Shown piece after piece: positions 1 through 6,193 of a stretch of DNA of 7,208 nucleotides. Position 1 is the stretch's first letter. Each line of letters starts with the position of its first letter. Both the position numbers and the translations under genes were made by a program. The stretch spans positions 1 through 7,208 of the forward strand of contig DAOUEN010000152.1 in NCBI GenBank assembly GCA_034430415.1, given 5' to 3'. The notes below the pieces were generated by a model. It did no database searches. It had not been told where the DNA came from and saw nothing but the letters and a program-made list of their open reading frames with translations. Origin of the DNA: JADFUZ01 sp034430415. GTDB lineage: Bacteria > Chloroflexota > Dehalococcoidia > GIF9 > AB-539-J10.

Positions 1-80
1 TCGATCACTTCCTCGGCGGTAACCACTACCACCTTACCCTTCTTGATTCTATCGTTGATTTCGGCGATTGTTTTTGACAT
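1..80 (-). CDS. DUF39 homocysteine biosynthesis protein, N-terminal fragment (cut by window edge)
   Basis: Reading leftward from an ATG at 80-78, 26 codons are visible before the window ends. The protein begins MSKTIAEIN and continues with KKGKVVVVTAEEVI, which I recognise as the usual opening of DUF39 'homocysteine biosynthesis' proteins (IxEINxxIKKGxAVVVTAEE). In methanogens this family, with a ferredoxin-like partner, converts aspartate semialdehyde and sulfide to homocysteine. An AGGA ribosome site at 88-91 lies 7 nt upstream of the ATG. The gene starts 44 nt after thi4 on the same strand with no promoter seen between them, so co-transcription is likely. Only about the first 26 residues can be judged, so no catalytic residues or CBS domains are visible. 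Family assignment is by N-terminal pattern alone. Confidence 0.75.
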   Translation of the reverse strand, partial: MSKTIAEINDRIKKGKVVVVTAEEVI

Positions 81-124
81 CGTGCAGTCCTGTCCTTGGG
101 GAAGAAGGCTCTCTCGTCAATTTG

Positions 125-898
125 CTATTCGAGCAGTTCTGCGGCTAGCTTGGCTGCCTTCTTGCCAGATAGTAGCATGCCGCCGAATATCGGCCCCATT
201 CGGGGGGAGCCAAAAACGGCGTTGGCTGACATGCCTGCGACTATCAGGCCGGGATAGACCTCTCTGGTATTCTCAAGCGTTTCCTTTTCGGCTACTTCGG
301 CCCACATCGATTTTTCGCCAGCCACCTTCCCACTCGGGGTTCTCAATTCTCCTCCCAGCTTCCTGGTGACTAGCTGGCAGACCTCAGAATCGTGTCCGGT
401 GGCATCTATCACCAGTCTCGATCTTATGGCCAGGGGGTCGATGTGCAGGTTCGCCATTTGGACGGGGCTCCAGTTCAGCACCAACCCGCTGATCCTGTCA
501 GCCTCTCTGATGACCACGTCCTCGATGCTGATCAGGTTGAATATCCTAGCCCCGGCTTTCATTGCCCGGGAGCAAAGCGTCGAAGCCACTTCCACAGCGT
601 TGGCTACGTAGTATCCCTTCTGATACCTAACACTGACGATGCCAAACTCGTCCAGGATCTCCTTGCCTTCCTCCTGAACCACGATCTTGTTGAACATCAT
701 GCCGCCTCCCCATATGCCGCCGCCGACACTCAGCTTCCTCTCGAAGATGGCTACCTTTGTGTTTCCTCTGGCGAGGTAGTAAGCGGCAGCCATTCCTGCT
801 GGTCCAGCACCGACGATAGCTACGTCAAGCTCCGTTGCTTCAAGCAGATCCTTCTGGTAGCTTTCGATTATGGCTCTGGAGATAACGACTTCATCCAT
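125..898 (-). CDS. thi4: Thi4-family sulfide-dependent adenosine diphosphate thiazole synthase
   Basis: This 257-residue cytosolic enzyme should build the ADP-thiazole precursor of thiamin from NAD, glycine and sulfide. A dinucleotide-binding glycine motif lies at G30-x-G32-x-x-G35 (AIVGAGPAGMAAAYYLA), a glycine-rich GGGIWGGGM segment at 59-67, DATGHD at 165-170, and the family signature RMGPIFGGMLLSG at 233-245. In yeast and plant Thi4 a cysteine before MDP donates its own sulfur and the enzyme works once. Here the equivalent site reads NLHIDP, with His152 in place of that Cys, as in methanogen Thi4 enzymes that use free sulfide with iron and turn over repeatedly. I chose the ATG at 898 because AAAGGAG lies 7 nt upstream; an upstream ATG at 940 would add 14 non-conserved residues. 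Length fits archaeal and bacterial members. It heads an operon with the DUF39 gene. Confidence 0.95.
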   Translation of the reverse strand: MDEVVISRAIIESYQKDLLEATELDVAIVGAGPAGMAAAYYLARGNTKVAIFERKLSVGGGIWGGGMMFNKIVVQEEGKEILDEFGIVSVRYQKGYYVANAVEVASTLCSRAMKAGARIFNLISIEDVVIREADRISGLVLNWSPVQMANLHIDPLAIRSRLVIDATGHDSEVCQLVTRKLGGELRTPSGKVAGEKSMWAEVAEKETLENTREVYPGLIVAGMSANAVFGSPRMGPIFGGMLLSGKKAAKLAAELLE

Positions 899-905
899 TA
901 CTGAA

Positions 906-913
906 CTCCTTTG
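906..913 (-). promoter_or_regulatory. Shine-Dalgarno site that fixes the thi4 start
   Basis: On the minus strand CAAAGGAG is followed by 7 nt and then the ATG at 898-896. This strong site favours the 898 start over the in-frame ATG at 940, which would place the site inside the coding region. Confidence 0.8.
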
Positions 914-963
914 ACTCGCCCCACGGCCGGCATCGGGCAACTGCTCCTGGGAATTGGCCTTCT

Positions 964-993
964 ATTATACCCTTCTGGACGGATGGTTTTCCA
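964..993 (-). promoter_or_regulatory. Sigma70-type promoter for thi4 and the DUF39 gene
   Basis: On the minus strand a perfect -10 TATAAT (969-964) is preceded after 18 nt by TGGAAA (993-988), a 4/6 match to TTGACA. Transcription would begin near 957, leaving a leader of about 59 nt before the thi4 ATG. That is too short for a TPP riboswitch, and no thi-box motif is seen in it. Inferred from sequence only. Confidence 0.65.
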
Positions 994-1066
994 GTTACTG
1001 TAGCCGATCATGTTGTGAGTGTCCTGCTATGTCGTCCTCCCCTGCGAGGAGGCCCCGTTCAGGTTT

Positions 1067-1095
1067 TTGACAGCCCTGCTGGCCAATGCTAATAT
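1067..1095 (+). promoter_or_regulatory. Sigma70-type promoter for the CNNM/CBS gene and downstream operon
   Basis: A perfect TTGACA (1067-1072) is followed by an optimal 17-nt spacer and TAATAT (1090-1095, 4/6 match to TATAAT). Transcription would begin near 1102, giving a leader of about 83 nt. It points away from the thi4 promoter, so the two units are divergent, with about 73 bp between their -35 boxes. Confidence 0.65.
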
Positions 1096-1099
1096 GATT

Positions 1100-1116
1100 G
1101 CGAATAGGCGGTTCGC
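1100..1116 (+). repeat. Small inverted repeat at the start of the CNNM/CBS transcript
   Basis: GCGAAT (1100-1105) can pair with GTTCGC (1111-1116), including one G-U pair, around a 5-nt loop. It falls at the predicted 5' end of the mRNA, where it could protect against decay or be an operator half-site pair. It may also be chance. No other structure or small gene was recognised in the rest of the 899-1184 intergenic region. Confidence 0.25.
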
Positions 1117-1184
1117 GCTTCGTGAGCTCGCTGCAAAAAAGTATGGTCAGTGTATTTGGTAGGAGCCTTGGGGGGTGGTGATAG

Positions 1185-2465
1185 GTGGATGACGCCGATA
1201 GTTGGCTTCTGTTAATCTTCCTAGTCTGTCTTGCGCTTTCAGCTTTCTTCTCCAGTGCTGAGTCCGCGTTCATTTCGCTGCCCAAGCTGCGGGTAAGGTA
1301 TCTGGTGGAGAGTGGCGTAAAAGGGGCAGGGCAACTGGCCAAGGCTGCTGACAGGCCCGAGAGATTCTTGGCTACTGTTCTGTTGGGCAACAACTTGGTC
1401 AATGTGGGGGCTGCCACACTGGGTACTATTATGGCCGTGGCGGCCTTTGGCTTGCCGTGGGGGCCGGTCGTTGCAACGGTCGCAGTTACGACGCTGGTGT
1501 TGGTCTTTGGGGAGCTTATCCCCAAGACTGTAGCTGTTCATCATGCCCAGCGGCTGTCTCTTGCCTACATCTACCCGTTGAGGTTAGTCGAACTGTGCCT
1601 GTACCCCTTTGTTCTGGCGTTGGGTCGTATTGGGCTTGGGTTTATCAGCATAGTATCCGAGCCAGTGGCAGATGCGAAGCTGGTGAGCGAAGGGGAGATA
1701 CGTTCTGTGATAAGTGTGGGGCAAAGCGAAGGAGTGGTAGAGCAGGGCGAGGCGGAGATGCTGCACAAGGTGTTTGAATTCACTGACCGTCCGGTAAGCA
1801 AGATAATAGTCCCCAGAACGGAGATAGCCTGGGTGGAGCAAGGGACGACTCTGAATGACTTCCTGGACATATTTGCTGAGAGGCCCTACAGCCGGTTCCC
1901 TGTCTATAAGGACAATATGGACAACGTGGTAGGCATCCTGTTTGCCAAGGACGTGCTGATCAAGTTGGCAGAGGACTCCACAATTGAGGAGACTGTCATC
2001 GATGCTTTGATTCGCCCTGCTCACTTCGTGCCAAATAGCAAGCGTTTGGGAAAACTGCTTGCTGAGATGAGAGATGGCGGTCACCACATGGCGATCGTTG
2101 TGGATGAGTTTGGAGGCATAGCTGGAATGGTGACCTTGGGACAACTGATAGAAGAAGTTGTCGGCGATATCAAGGATGAGCTAAGCAGGGAAGAAGAGGA
2201 TTTTGTGGTGACGGGTGCTAATGCCTTTCAACTGGACGGAGGATTTCGAGTTGAGGAGGCCAATGAGGAGTTGGGGTTGGATCTGCCTGTCGGCGATTAC
2301 GAAACAGTGGCTGGATTTATTCTCAACTATCTTGGGCGAATACCAAGGCAGACTGAACAGCTGAAGTATCGAGATTTGAAACTTGTCGTAACTGAGATGC
2401 GAGGAGTGAAGATAGAGAAGGTGATGGTGACCAAGGAAGGAGGCAGATCCTCTGGGAAATCCTAG
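1185..2465 (+). CDS. CNNM/CorC-HlyC family membrane protein with CBS pair (putative cation transporter)
   Basis: This 426-residue integral membrane protein matches the HlyC/CorC (CNNM) family, often labelled 'hemolysin' but linked in studied members to magnesium or cobalt export. The DUF21 membrane domain covers about residues 1-165, with hydrophobic stretches near 7-27, 61-88, 94-115 and 123-157. Family motifs are SSAESAF (23-29), GNNLVN (68-73) and FGELIPKT (108-115). Two CBS domains, which bind adenine nucleotides in relatives, cover about 205-330, with VPRTEI at 209-214, SRFPVY at 237-242 and VDEFGGIAGMVT at 306-317. A CorC_HlyC domain fills about 337-415. The GTG at 1185 is the start because an in-frame TAG lies directly upstream at 1182. 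The ribosome site is a modest GGTGGTGAT at 1174-1182. It is first in its operon, and the next gene follows after 24 nt. The transported ion cannot be read from sequence. Confidence 0.93.
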   Translation: MDDADSWLLLIFLVCLALSAFFSSAESAFISLPKLRVRYLVESGVKGAGQLAKAADRPERFLATVLLGNNLVNVGAATLGTIMAVAAFGLPWGPVVATVAVTTLVLVFGELIPKTVAVHHAQRLSLAYIYPLRLVELCLYPFVLALGRIGLGFISIVSEPVADAKLVSEGEIRSVISVGQSEGVVEQGEAEMLHKVFEFTDRPVSKIIVPRTEIAWVEQGTTLNDFLDIFAERPYSRFPVYKDNMDNVVGILFAKDVLIKLAEDSTIEETVIDALIRPAHFVPNSKRLGKLLAEMRDGGHHMAIVVDEFGGIAGMVTLGQLIEEVVGDIKDELSREEEDFVVTGANAFQLDGGFRVEEANEELGLDLPVGDYETVAGFILNYLGRIPRQTEQLKYRDLKLVVTEMRGVKIEKVMVTKEGGRSSGKS

Positions 2466-2489
2466 AAGGTTCTTGGGCCAGAAGGACTA

Positions 2490-3146
2490 ATGCAGCGCCT
2501 GCGTCTCAGGTTTGGCAGAGGGGAAGAAATCAGGTTTATCTCTCATCTTGACATAGTGCGTTCCTGGGAACGTGCGTTCAGAAGAGCGGAAATACCTGTA
2601 GCCTATTCCCAGGGACATACTCCCCATCCGCGAATCGCAGTGGCAGCGCCTTTGGCTGTAGGAGTAACCAGCGAGGCTGAACTGATGGATGTGTACTTGA
2701 GTCGCAGGATGCCTCCTCAAGCTCTTATGATGATGGTGAGGAGCCAGTTGCCTCCTGGATTTGACGTGTTTGATGTCTGGGAGGTGGGCCTGGGTATCCC
2801 TTCGCTGCAGTCCTGCCTCGCCTATGCTGAATATCTGAGCCAGGCAGGTCCAGGAAGAAGCGAGCAGTGGGTGAGAGATGCCATTTCGTCATTGCTTCAG
2901 ACGAAAGAACTGCCATGGCATCATTCTCGAGGGTCGAAAGTACACTACTATGACTTGCGGGCGTTGATAGCTGACCTGTGGTTCATTGGCCGTTATGAAC
3001 GATTGTGTAACCTGGGCATGAGGCTGCGCTGTGGTGCCGGCGGCAGTGGAAGGCCAGAGCAGGTTGTGTCAGCCTTGGGCTTCTCCAAATATCCTCAGTC
3101 GATCCACCGTACCAGGCTCATCTTGGAAGGAGAACTGGACACATAG
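2490..3146 (+). CDS. DUF2344 / TIGR03936 radical-SAM-linked protein
   Basis: This 218-residue protein opens with the typical DUF2344 pattern: a basic start MQRLRLRFGRG, RFISHLD at 15-21, an FRRAEIPVAYSQGHTPHPRI-type segment at 30-49, and PLAVGVTSEAE at 54-64. The family usually occurs fused to or beside a B12-binding radical SAM protein; its own biochemical role is not established. No radical SAM gene is present in this window, so any partner must be encoded elsewhere. The ATG at 2490 is preceded by AAGGA (2482-2486), 24 nt after the CNNM gene, suggesting the same operon. The TAG at 3144 is followed by 94 bases that look coding in the +1 frame up to a TGA at 3238-3240, so the natural C-terminus may be longer and the gene may carry a frameshift near 3120-3150. 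The DUF2344 core is nonetheless present. Confidence 0.85.
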   Translation: MQRLRLRFGRGEEIRFISHLDIVRSWERAFRRAEIPVAYSQGHTPHPRIAVAAPLAVGVTSEAELMDVYLSRRMPPQALMMMVRSQLPPGFDVFDVWEVGLGIPSLQSCLAYAEYLSQAGPGRSEQWVRDAISSLLQTKELPWHHSRGSKVHYYDLRALIADLWFIGRYERLCNLGMRLRCGAGGSGRPEQVVSALGFSKYPQSIHRTRLILEGELDT

Positions 3147-3240
3147 GCATGTCGAACCGGCGGCATGTCTTGTGACCATCGATCCTGTGGGTAGTGGGGA
3201 AAGGCAGCTTGTCATTATGGCGGAAGCAAGGACACTTTGA
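3147..3240 (+). other. Coding-like stretch in another frame; possible frameshifted tail of the DUF2344 gene
   Basis: In the frame one base ahead of the DUF2344 gene, codons run open to TGA at 3238-3240 and encode VEPAACLVTIDPV followed by GSGERQLVIMAEARTL. Many codons begin with G, as in real genes here, and the TGA touches the AGGAGG ribosome site of the next gene, as expected of a true upstream gene end. It could be the displaced C-terminus of the DUF2344 protein, a tiny separate peptide from GTG 3172, or chance. I recognise no homologue. Confidence 0.3.
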
Positions 3241-3245
3241 GGAGG
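3240..3245 (+). promoter_or_regulatory. Shine-Dalgarno site that fixes the phosphatase TTG start
   Basis: A perfect AGGAGG lies 6 nt before the TTG at 3252. The alternative in-frame TTG at 3237 sits before this site and would translate it as Arg-Arg, adding five residues ahead of the conserved KLVLIRHGET start. Confidence 0.85.
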
Positions 3246-3251
3246 CAGCCT

Positions 3252-3890
3252 TTGAAGCTTGTTTTGATTCGGCATGGCGAGACATATTGGAACGAGGAGA
3301 GACGCATTCAGGGAGGTGGCAGCGATATTGAGCTAAACGAAGTGGGGATGAAGCAGACAGCTAGGCTGGTGTTGCTCTTGAAGGACGAGAGAATAGATCG
3401 CGTAATCTCCAGCCCTATGAAACGAGCTCTGGTCATGGCTCAGGCTATAGCCAAGGAGCACAAGTTGCCTGTGGAAGTTAAGGAAGGGCTCAGGGAGATT
3501 GATGTCGGTGAATTTGAGGGATTGCCTCTGTCCAGCTTGAGTGGCAGCTTTAGTCAGCTTCTGATGAAATGGTGGGAGGGAGGGATAAGAAAACTGCCCG
3601 GTGGCGAAAGCTTCGCCGAGTTGCAGAAAAGGTGTTGGGGTGCTATGGAACCTTTGTTGGGTAGCCAGGATGGAAACAGGACAATAGTGGTACTTGGTCA
3701 TTATTTCGTGACTCTAGCCATCATCTTTAAGGCTCTGGGGTTTCCTTTGGAGTATCTTCCCAAGTTTAGGATAGACTCCGGCGGGATTAGCATTATTGAG
3801 CTTGCGGACTATGGGCCTCGCTTGGTCACTTTCAATGATACTTCCTACTTGTGGGAAGGGTGTGGGTGCAAGGCTGGACGTAGACGGTGA
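3252..3890 (+). CDS. Histidine phosphatase family protein (phosphoglycerate mutase-like; possibly CobC-like)
   Basis: With the TTG start at 3252 the product is 212 residues. It begins at once with the family's beta strand and catalytic signature LIRHGET (5-11), where His8 would be the phosphorylated residue and Arg7 binds phosphate. SSPMKRA (53-59) supplies Arg58. LREIDVGEFEG (80-90) supplies the usual acidic residue, probably Glu82. The second catalytic His is His150 in VVLGHYFVT. PGGESFAEL (116-124) is typical of the GpmB/CobC branch. Members include alpha-ribazole phosphatase, the last steps of cobalamin assembly, but also many broad sugar-phosphate phosphatases; the exact substrate cannot be assigned. 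A cobalamin adenosyltransferase lies about 2.5 kb downstream, which is weak support for a B12 link. The C-terminus ends in a basic GCGCKAGRRR tail, and tilS overlaps its stop by 4 nt. Confidence 0.9.
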   Translation: MKLVLIRHGETYWNEERRIQGGGSDIELNEVGMKQTARLVLLLKDERIDRVISSPMKRALVMAQAIAKEHKLPVEVKEGLREIDVGEFEGLPLSSLSGSFSQLLMKWWEGGIRKLPGGESFAELQKRCWGAMEPLLGSQDGNRTIVVLGHYFVTLAIIFKALGFPLEYLPKFRIDSGGISIIELADYGPRLVTFNDTSYLWEGCGCKAGRRR

Positions 3891-5407
3891 GGCTGGAGAC
3901 AACATCTGTGGTGAAGCTTGAACTGGGCAGAAGAGTCAGAGATTTCGTTCAACGGCATAAGCTGATCCTGCCTGAAGAAAAGGTGGTTGTGGCCGTATCA
4001 GGTGGTGCTGACTCGGTCTCTTTGCTTCATATCCTGACTGCTTGGCAAGAAGAGATGGGCATGAAGCTTCACGTGGCTCATCTCGACCATCAACTCCGGG
4101 CCTCAGAATCTGCTCGAGATGCCGAATATGTAGCTGACCTAGCCGCATCTCTTGGCGTTCCAGTCACTGTTGGCAGGCGAGATGTGGCTGCCTATGGGAG
4201 GGCAAGGAGTTGTTCCACAGAGGAAGCTGCTCGAGAGCTGCGCTATGACTTTCTTGCTGGGGTGGCTGGCGATGTTGGAGCTCGGCGGGTGGTCATAGGG
4301 CACACCAGAGATGACCAGGTGGAGACTGTCCTGATGCATATACTGCGCGGTTCGGGAATATCAGGTCTCCGTGGCCTCGGGCCCTGTTCACCTATGCCCC
4401 CGTGTCGTTCGGGGCTGCAGGTGAAGGCTCTGGGCTTGTTGGTGATAAGGCCGCTTCTTGATGTTACCCGACAAGAGACGCTGAGCTATTGCCGGGAGCA
4501 TCAACTTGCGCCTCAGGCTGATTCCTCCAACCTTTGCCGGTCTTTCCTGCGGAATCGTCTTCGACTTGAGCTTCTTCCCTTGCTTAGAACGTACAACTCA
4601 AATGTAGATCAAGCCTTGCTTCGCCTGTCGCGGATCGCCAGTGATGACAGCTCCTTCATTGAGCGGGAAGCTCTGAAGTCATGTGCTGAGGTGTGCAGGC
4701 CGGAATGTGGCTCGCTCCACCTAGATAAGGAGAAGATAGCCTTCCTGCCCGCGGCTTTGCAGTCCCGGCTGATAGGATTGGCTGTGGTGAAGGTGTTGGG
4801 GGACGCGCGTGACATTGAGGGCAATCACATTGAGGCTATACGCAGTATGTTGACCAAACCCGTTGGCAAAGAAGTCTCCTTGCCGCGTGGCCTAGTGTGT
4901 CAAAGCCGATATGGTGAGGTGGTCATTGCAGGTAGAGAGAGGCGGTCTCATGTTCCGTGCCGTACAGAAGTGGGGGTTGAGTGGGGCTCCGTTCCTCTAT
5001 TGCGGGGGGAATCTGCCCTTGAAGTGCCTGGTGAGACGCTCTTGCCAGGGTGGCGTGTGCTGGCCAGTACCGTTTCGAGGCACACTGGCACCACGCCGTT
5101 TCACCATGAAGAGAATCGAGATAATCTCGTAGCCGAGTTTGACCTTCATGAGTTGGAGGGCGGCATATTCGTTCGCCGGTGCCAGCCCGGGGATAGATTC
5201 CAACCTTTGGGCATGCGTGCGCACAAGAAATTGCAGGACTTCATGGTTGATGCCAAGATACCTTCTCTCTGGCGGGACCGAATACCCGTGGTTTGCTCCT
5301 CTGGAGGAATCATCTGGCTGGTAGGCTGGCGCATTGACGACACAGTGAAGGTTACCCAAGCTACCAGGGAGCTTCTCCGGTTGGAGTTCATTAGGTTATC
5401 CTCTTGA
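3887..5407 (+). CDS. tilS: tRNA(Ile)-lysidine synthetase
   Basis: TilS uses ATP to attach lysine to C34 of the tRNA-Ile with anticodon CAU, so that it reads AUA and is charged with isoleucine; it is normally essential. The 506-residue product has the PP-loop VSGGADS at 37-43 that binds ATP, then HLDHQLR at 65-71, GHTRDDQVET at 138-147 and RNRLRLELLPLL at 222-233, all in family order. The middle substrate-binding domain follows. A TilS C-terminal domain is clear near 429-484 (VRRCQPGDRF, KKLQDFMVDAKIP, GWRID). The region at 163-185 between the GLRGL and IRPLLD motifs is somewhat longer than I expect and holds two cysteines. The GTG at 3887 overlaps the phosphatase stop as GTGA, suggesting translational coupling. 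Its own ribosome site is poor; GTG at 3908, with GGAG 9 nt upstream, is a reasonable alternative and would remove seven residues. Confidence 0.96.
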   Translation: MRLETTSVVKLELGRRVRDFVQRHKLILPEEKVVVAVSGGADSVSLLHILTAWQEEMGMKLHVAHLDHQLRASESARDAEYVADLAASLGVPVTVGRRDVAAYGRARSCSTEEAARELRYDFLAGVAGDVGARRVVIGHTRDDQVETVLMHILRGSGISGLRGLGPCSPMPPCRSGLQVKALGLLVIRPLLDVTRQETLSYCREHQLAPQADSSNLCRSFLRNRLRLELLPLLRTYNSNVDQALLRLSRIASDDSSFIEREALKSCAEVCRPECGSLHLDKEKIAFLPAALQSRLIGLAVVKVLGDARDIEGNHIEAIRSMLTKPVGKEVSLPRGLVCQSRYGEVVIAGRERRSHVPCRTEVGVEWGSVPLLRGESALEVPGETLLPGWRVLASTVSRHTGTTPFHHEENRDNLVAEFDLHELEGGIFVRRCQPGDRFQPLGMRAHKKLQDFMVDAKIPSLWRDRIPVVCSSGGIIWLVGWRIDDTVKVTQATRELLRLEFIRLSS

Positions 5408-5474
5408 GCCCTGGCGCACGTTTCCCTGGCCTGAAGCCACTGTTTGTTGAGTGCCTAGACTTCGCCTTTTCCGC

Positions 5475-5480
5475 TATACT
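5475..5480 (+). promoter_or_regulatory. -10 element just upstream of truB, suggesting a leaderless transcript
   Basis: TATACT (5/6 match to TATAAT) lies 7 nt before the truB ATG at 5488, so transcription would start at or next to the A of the ATG. No Shine-Dalgarno sequence is seen before that ATG. The -35 is weak: TGCCTA at a 17-nt spacing, or TTGAGT at an unfavourable 22 nt. Read-through from tilS is also likely. Confidence 0.4.
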
Positions 5481-5487
5481 AGACGGC

Positions 5488-6129
5488 ATGCATAATATGC
5501 TGCTCGTGGATAAGCCCCAGGGGCCTACTTCATCTCGGGTGGTGGAACTGATAAGGAGGAAGCTCAAGGTGAGGGCCGGGCACACAGGAACTCTGGACCC
5601 GCTGGCCACGGGGCTGTTGGTTGTTCTCACCGACAAAGGCACCAAAGAAGCCTCCTCATTTCTCCACCTAGACAAGAGCTACGAAGTCAGAGGGACGTTG
5701 GGAGTGGAGACTGACACCTATGATCGTCAGGGCAGGGTCCTGCAGCGAAACGACAACGAGGTGACGAGGCACGAACTGGAAGAGGTACTCAAGGAGTTCC
5801 ATGGTGATATCTGGCAGGTTCCCCCTCCATTTTCTGCAAAAAAAATAGAGGGTCGAAAGGCCTATGAATTGGCCAGAAGAGGTGTGAGTGTAAAGATACC
5901 ACCACAGAAGGTTAGCATCCATTCCTTGGAGCTTAAAGAATTTCAGTTCCCTTCGTTTACCCTTGCCTGTGATGTTTCGTCAGGGTTCTATGTCAGGAGC
6001 TTGGTTCACGATATAGGAGAGAAGTTGAGGACTGGCGCTATGGTGGCGGAAGTCCGCCGCACAAGAGTGGGGCCTTATCGTGTAGAGGAAGCCAGGACGC
6101 TGGAGGAGATATTGAGTGAGGCTGGCTAG
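5488..6129 (+). CDS. truB: tRNA pseudouridine-55 synthase, short form
   Basis: TruB converts U55 in the T-loop of most tRNAs to pseudouridine. The 213-residue product starts with the family opening MLLVDKPQGPTSS (4-16). The catalytic aspartate is Asp37 in GHTGTLDPLATG (31-42). KSYEV (63-67) carries the active-site tyrosine, VPPPFSAKKIEGRKAYELAR (111-130) is the usual YSAxKxxGxxAY-like loop, and GFYVRSLVHDIGEKL (166-180) is the late RNA-binding motif. The protein stops soon after RRTRVGPYRVEEA, so the C-terminal PUA or TruB_C domain found in longer members such as the roughly 314-residue E. coli enzyme is missing. The ATG at 5488 is chosen since conserved sequence begins there; ATG 5497 is possible. 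A TTG at 5404 overlapping the tilS stop would add 28 unconserved residues. It is 80 nt after tilS. Confidence 0.95.
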   Translation: MHNMLLVDKPQGPTSSRVVELIRRKLKVRAGHTGTLDPLATGLLVVLTDKGTKEASSFLHLDKSYEVRGTLGVETDTYDRQGRVLQRNDNEVTRHELEEVLKEFHGDIWQVPPPFSAKKIEGRKAYELARRGVSVKIPPQKVSIHSLELKEFQFPSFTLACDVSSGFYVRSLVHDIGEKLRTGAMVAEVRRTRVGPYRVEEARTLEEILSEAG

Positions 6130-6193
6130 TCAGCTCTGATGAGGAAGCTCTCTTGCTGATGTTCCTACCGGTGCCGACGGGCAATGGAGGTTT

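Noticed and set aside
392..904. 170-codon plus-strand open frame opposite thi4
   Set aside because: It lies fully antisense to a confidently identified thi4 gene and its translation resembles no known family; it is a shadow of the real frame.
899..940. Upstream ATG at 940 as the thi4 start
   Set aside because: It would add 14 residues unlike the family, and the AAAGGAG site at 906-912 fits the ATG at 898.
1036..1052. CCTCC/GGAGG inverted repeat between the divergent promoters
   Set aside because: Arms are only 5 bp with a 7-nt loop and no T-run; it is too short to claim as a terminator or operator, though its position between the promoters is suggestive.
899..1184. TPP riboswitch or other leader RNA upstream of thi4
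   Set aside because: No thi-box motifs were found on the minus strand and the best promoter leaves only about 59 nt of leader.
995..1525. 176-codon minus-strand open frame over the intergenic region and CNNM gene start
   Set aside because: Its conceptual protein is low in family-like features, it runs antisense to the DUF21 domain and it covers the divergent promoters.
5404..5487. TTG at 5404, overlapping the tilS stop, as the truB start
   Set aside because: The 28 extra residues do not match TruB proteins, whose conserved sequence starts at the ATG of 5488 or 5497.
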